Shown: positions 62,878 through 64,000 of the stretch, in pieces
Numbering within the stretch: position 1 is the stretch's first letter
Layout of the letters: each line of letters starts with the position of its first letter
Origin: Fermentibacter sp964564435
Lineage (GTDB): Bacteria; Fermentibacterota; Fermentibacteria; Fermentibacterales; Fermentibacteraceae
Reading direction: 5' to 3'
Length of the DNA stretch: 64,000 bases
Assembly (NCBI GenBank): GCA_964564435.1
Contig: CAZMAT010000005.1
Location: forward strand, 103,494-167,493
Program-made: the position numbers and the translations under genes
The notes under the pieces: generated by a model
The model's database searches: none
What the model saw: only the letters and a program-made list of their open reading frames with translations
What the model was told of the DNA's origin: nothing

Positions 62878-63779
62878 CCCTTCCCTCCCTTTCCGAACTT
62901 CATGAGGAGCATGCGGCCTCCGGCCGCCTCCACAGCCTCCTCCGGAGCGAATCCGGCGGCGAAGGCCCACGATTCGATCTCATCCCTGCCGAACCCCGGC
63001 CAGATGTCGCCCTGGGCGTCCCTGAACGACTCGTCGGAATGCTGCGACAGGTCGGCAACCACCAGGCGACCCCCGGGCCTGAGCACCCTGCAGACCTCGG
63101 GGAATGCCTCCGAAGGATCGGCCAGGTGGTGCAGCACCATGTGCGCCAGAGCAGCGTCCGCCGACGCATCGGCCACCGGCAGGTGCTCGAGCGCGCCCAG
63201 CCTGAAGTCAGCCTGCGCCCCTCCGGATGCACGGGTCGCCAGGTCGAGCATCTCCGGCGAGGAATCCACCCCGATGACGCTCCTGAAGAGGCTCCCGAGG
63301 AATCCGATCATCCCGCCGGTGCCGCATCCCAGTTCCACCACCGTGTCTCCTCGCCCCAGCATCTCCGAGAGGTCGCCGATGTACGACGCCGGATCCGGAA
63401 GCCCCGCCGACAGCGAATCCCACTCCCCGGCCTTGCGTGCGAAGAAGTCTCTCGAGGCGAGCTTCCGCTGGTCGTAGCACCTCGAAAGGGCAGCCATGTC
63501 CTGCGGCAGACCCGGCATCCTGGCCCTGAAGCGGTCGAGGACGCCAGCGATCTGCTCCACGAGCTCGTCACCCGTTTCTATGCTGTACCAGGCGCGCCCG
63601 GCGACTCCTCTTCTGGCGAGGACGCCCGCTTCGTGCAGCGCCTTGAGGTGGCGGCTCGCGTTGGGCTGGGTGAGCCCGAGCACCGAGGAGATCTCGTTCA
63701 CGGTGAGGGGGCCCCGCCTGAGGATCATCAGTATCCTGAGGCGGTTGCGGTCTGACATGGCGCGGAACACTGCATCCAT
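62874..63779 (-). CDS. ArsR-family regulator fused to a methyltransferase-like domain (SahR-like)
   Basis: 301 residues. N-terminal winged helix (VNEISSVLGLTQPNASRHLK, AGVLARRGVAGRAWYSI), about 1-85, and a class I methyltransferase fold (VVELGCGTGG, ADLSQH) from about 125. This is the layout of SahR, which in Desulfovibrio binds S-adenosylhomocysteine and represses SAM-cycle genes including ahcY. Direct coupling to ahcY (ATGA) supports the same role here; that is inference. Whether the domain still methylates is unknown. Its promoter contains a matching operator. Confidence 0.88.
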   Translation of the reverse strand: MDAVFRAMSDRNRLRILMILRRGPLTVNEISSVLGLTQPNASRHLKALHEAGVLARRGVAGRAWYSIETGDELVEQIAGVLDRFRARMPGLPQDMAALSRCYDQRKLASRDFFARKAGEWDSLSAGLPDPASYIGDLSEMLGRGDTVVELGCGTGGMIGFLGSLFRSVIGVDSSPEMLDLATRASGGAQADFRLGALEHLPVADASADAALAHMVLHHLADPSEAFPEVCRVLRPGGRLVVADLSQHSDESFRDAQGDIWPGFGRDEIESWAFAAGFAPEEAVEAAGGRMLLMKFGKGGKG

Positions 63780-63783
63780 GCCC

Positions 63784-63814
63784 TGATGATATGCCTATAT
63801 GCTCATATCGTCAA
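63784..63814 (-). promoter_or_regulatory. Promoter-operator of the ArsR-methyltransferase/ahcY operon
   Basis: On the minus strand, TTGACG (63809-63814), 17-nt spacer, TATCAT (63786-63791), then CAGGGC and the ATG at 63779, so the mRNA should be leaderless. The arms TGATGATATG (63784-63793) and CATATCGTCA (63804-63813) form a palindrome with 9 of 10 positions matching, centred on a 10-nt spacer. The same stretch reads as three 8-bp near-repeats (ATATGCCT, ATATGCTC, ATATCGTC). A bound repressor would cover both core elements. Confidence 0.7.
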
Positions 63815-63901
63815 TACCAGAAGAACGGAATAGGATCGGCCCGGTTGTATCCCTATACCGGACATCCGTCGAAGGCTGCCCGGACTTCCGCGGTCAGGGG
63901 T

Positions 63902-64000
63902 GCTGGGTTTCCAGAGCCCGCGCGGGGCGCGACATAGTGGACACAGCGGTCGTGAAGGTAGACGAGGGTTTCAATCCACGCGCCCGCGCGGGGCGCGACA
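63902..64000 (-). CRISPR. Leader-distal end of a CRISPR array, type I-C-like repeat
   Basis: One full 32-nt repeat at 63968-63999 (plus strand GTTTCAATCCACG... ...GCGCGGGGCGCGAC). A 34-nt spacer (63934-63967) precedes it, and then a degenerate copy at 63902-63933 that keeps 18 identical bases at its right end but loses the left half. On the minus strand the repeat reads GTCGC...GTGGATTGAAAC with a 7-bp CGCGCCC/GGGCGCG stem, the form seen in type I-C systems. The decayed repeat marks the leader-distal end, so the rest of the array, the leader and any cas genes should lie to the right, outside the window. Confidence 0.85.

Overview
The window is 64 kb of high-GC bacterial chromosome. Coding density is very high, many start and stop codons overlap by four bases, and there are no rRNA or tRNA genes. 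The gene content suggests a strictly anaerobic, fermentative, rod-shaped bacterium with an outer membrane. It has an [FeFe]-hydrogenase with NuoE- and NuoF-like subunits, a radical-SAM KamA-type aminomutase, a PLP amino-acid decarboxylase, carbamate kinase, a complete mreBCD-PBP2-RodA set, lipoproteins made for Lgt and LspA, and a FadL-type porin. An uncultured FCB-group lineage (Fermentibacteria-like) would fit, but that placement is inference. A 100-N run at 23446-23545 shows that this is a scaffold.

Layout. 1-2.9 kb (minus): a partial membrane protein, then an operon of a small exported protein, a polytopic membrane protein, a DUF6935-type protein and a dual-specificity phosphatase. 3-18.8 kb: exported M1 and S9 peptidases, a ferritin-like protein, lipoproteins, a DUF134-NifX fusion with a palindromic operator, a methyltransferase, a very large cyclase/AAA/TPR signalling protein, a SIMPL protein and a long KamA homologue. 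19-23.3 kb: a P-type cation ATPase coupled to a cyclic-nucleotide-binding protein, then a GNAT-like protein. 23.3-23.7 kb: a 90-bp tandem repeat broken by the assembly gap. 23.7-31.7 kb (minus): a probable operon of a PNP-like short protein, ileS, lspA, arcC and an Orn/Lys/Arg decarboxylase, followed by an EamA transporter. 31.8-39.7 kb: DUF167, Trm112-like, M29 aminopeptidase, an outer-membrane protein, dnaE, a membrane protein and comF. 39.7-45.8 kb: lgt, rodA, mrdA, mreD, mreC and mreB. 46-55 kb: a lipoprotein, a PHP phosphoesterase, a coupled nucleotidyltransferase/HD pair, ankyrin, patatin and MgtC proteins, and a hybrid sensor kinase divergent from a tyrosine recombinase with a degenerate active site. 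56-63.8 kb (minus): a FadL-like porin, and two adjacent units, an ArsR-methyltransferase coupled to ahcY and a receiver protein followed by HydC, HydB and HydA. The right edge (63902-64000) is the leader-distal end of a CRISPR array whose repeat resembles type I-C.

Functional themes. Hydrogen metabolism and amino-acid fermentation supply redox balance and ATP (hydrogenase, KamA, decarboxylase, carbamate kinase). The ArsR-methyltransferase/ahcY pair looks like an S-adenosylhomocysteine-responsive switch. Its operator lies inside a TTGACG-N17-TATCAT promoter that abuts the start codon, so the message is probably leaderless. A similar arrangement (palindrome inside a core promoter, leaderless start) precedes the DUF134-NifX gene. 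Several genes appear to begin at ATT, ATC or CTG. The parts most worth follow-up are the CRISPR edge, these compact operator-promoters, the 90-bp repeat with compensatory changes, the compact HydB, and the degenerate recombinase/kinase pair.
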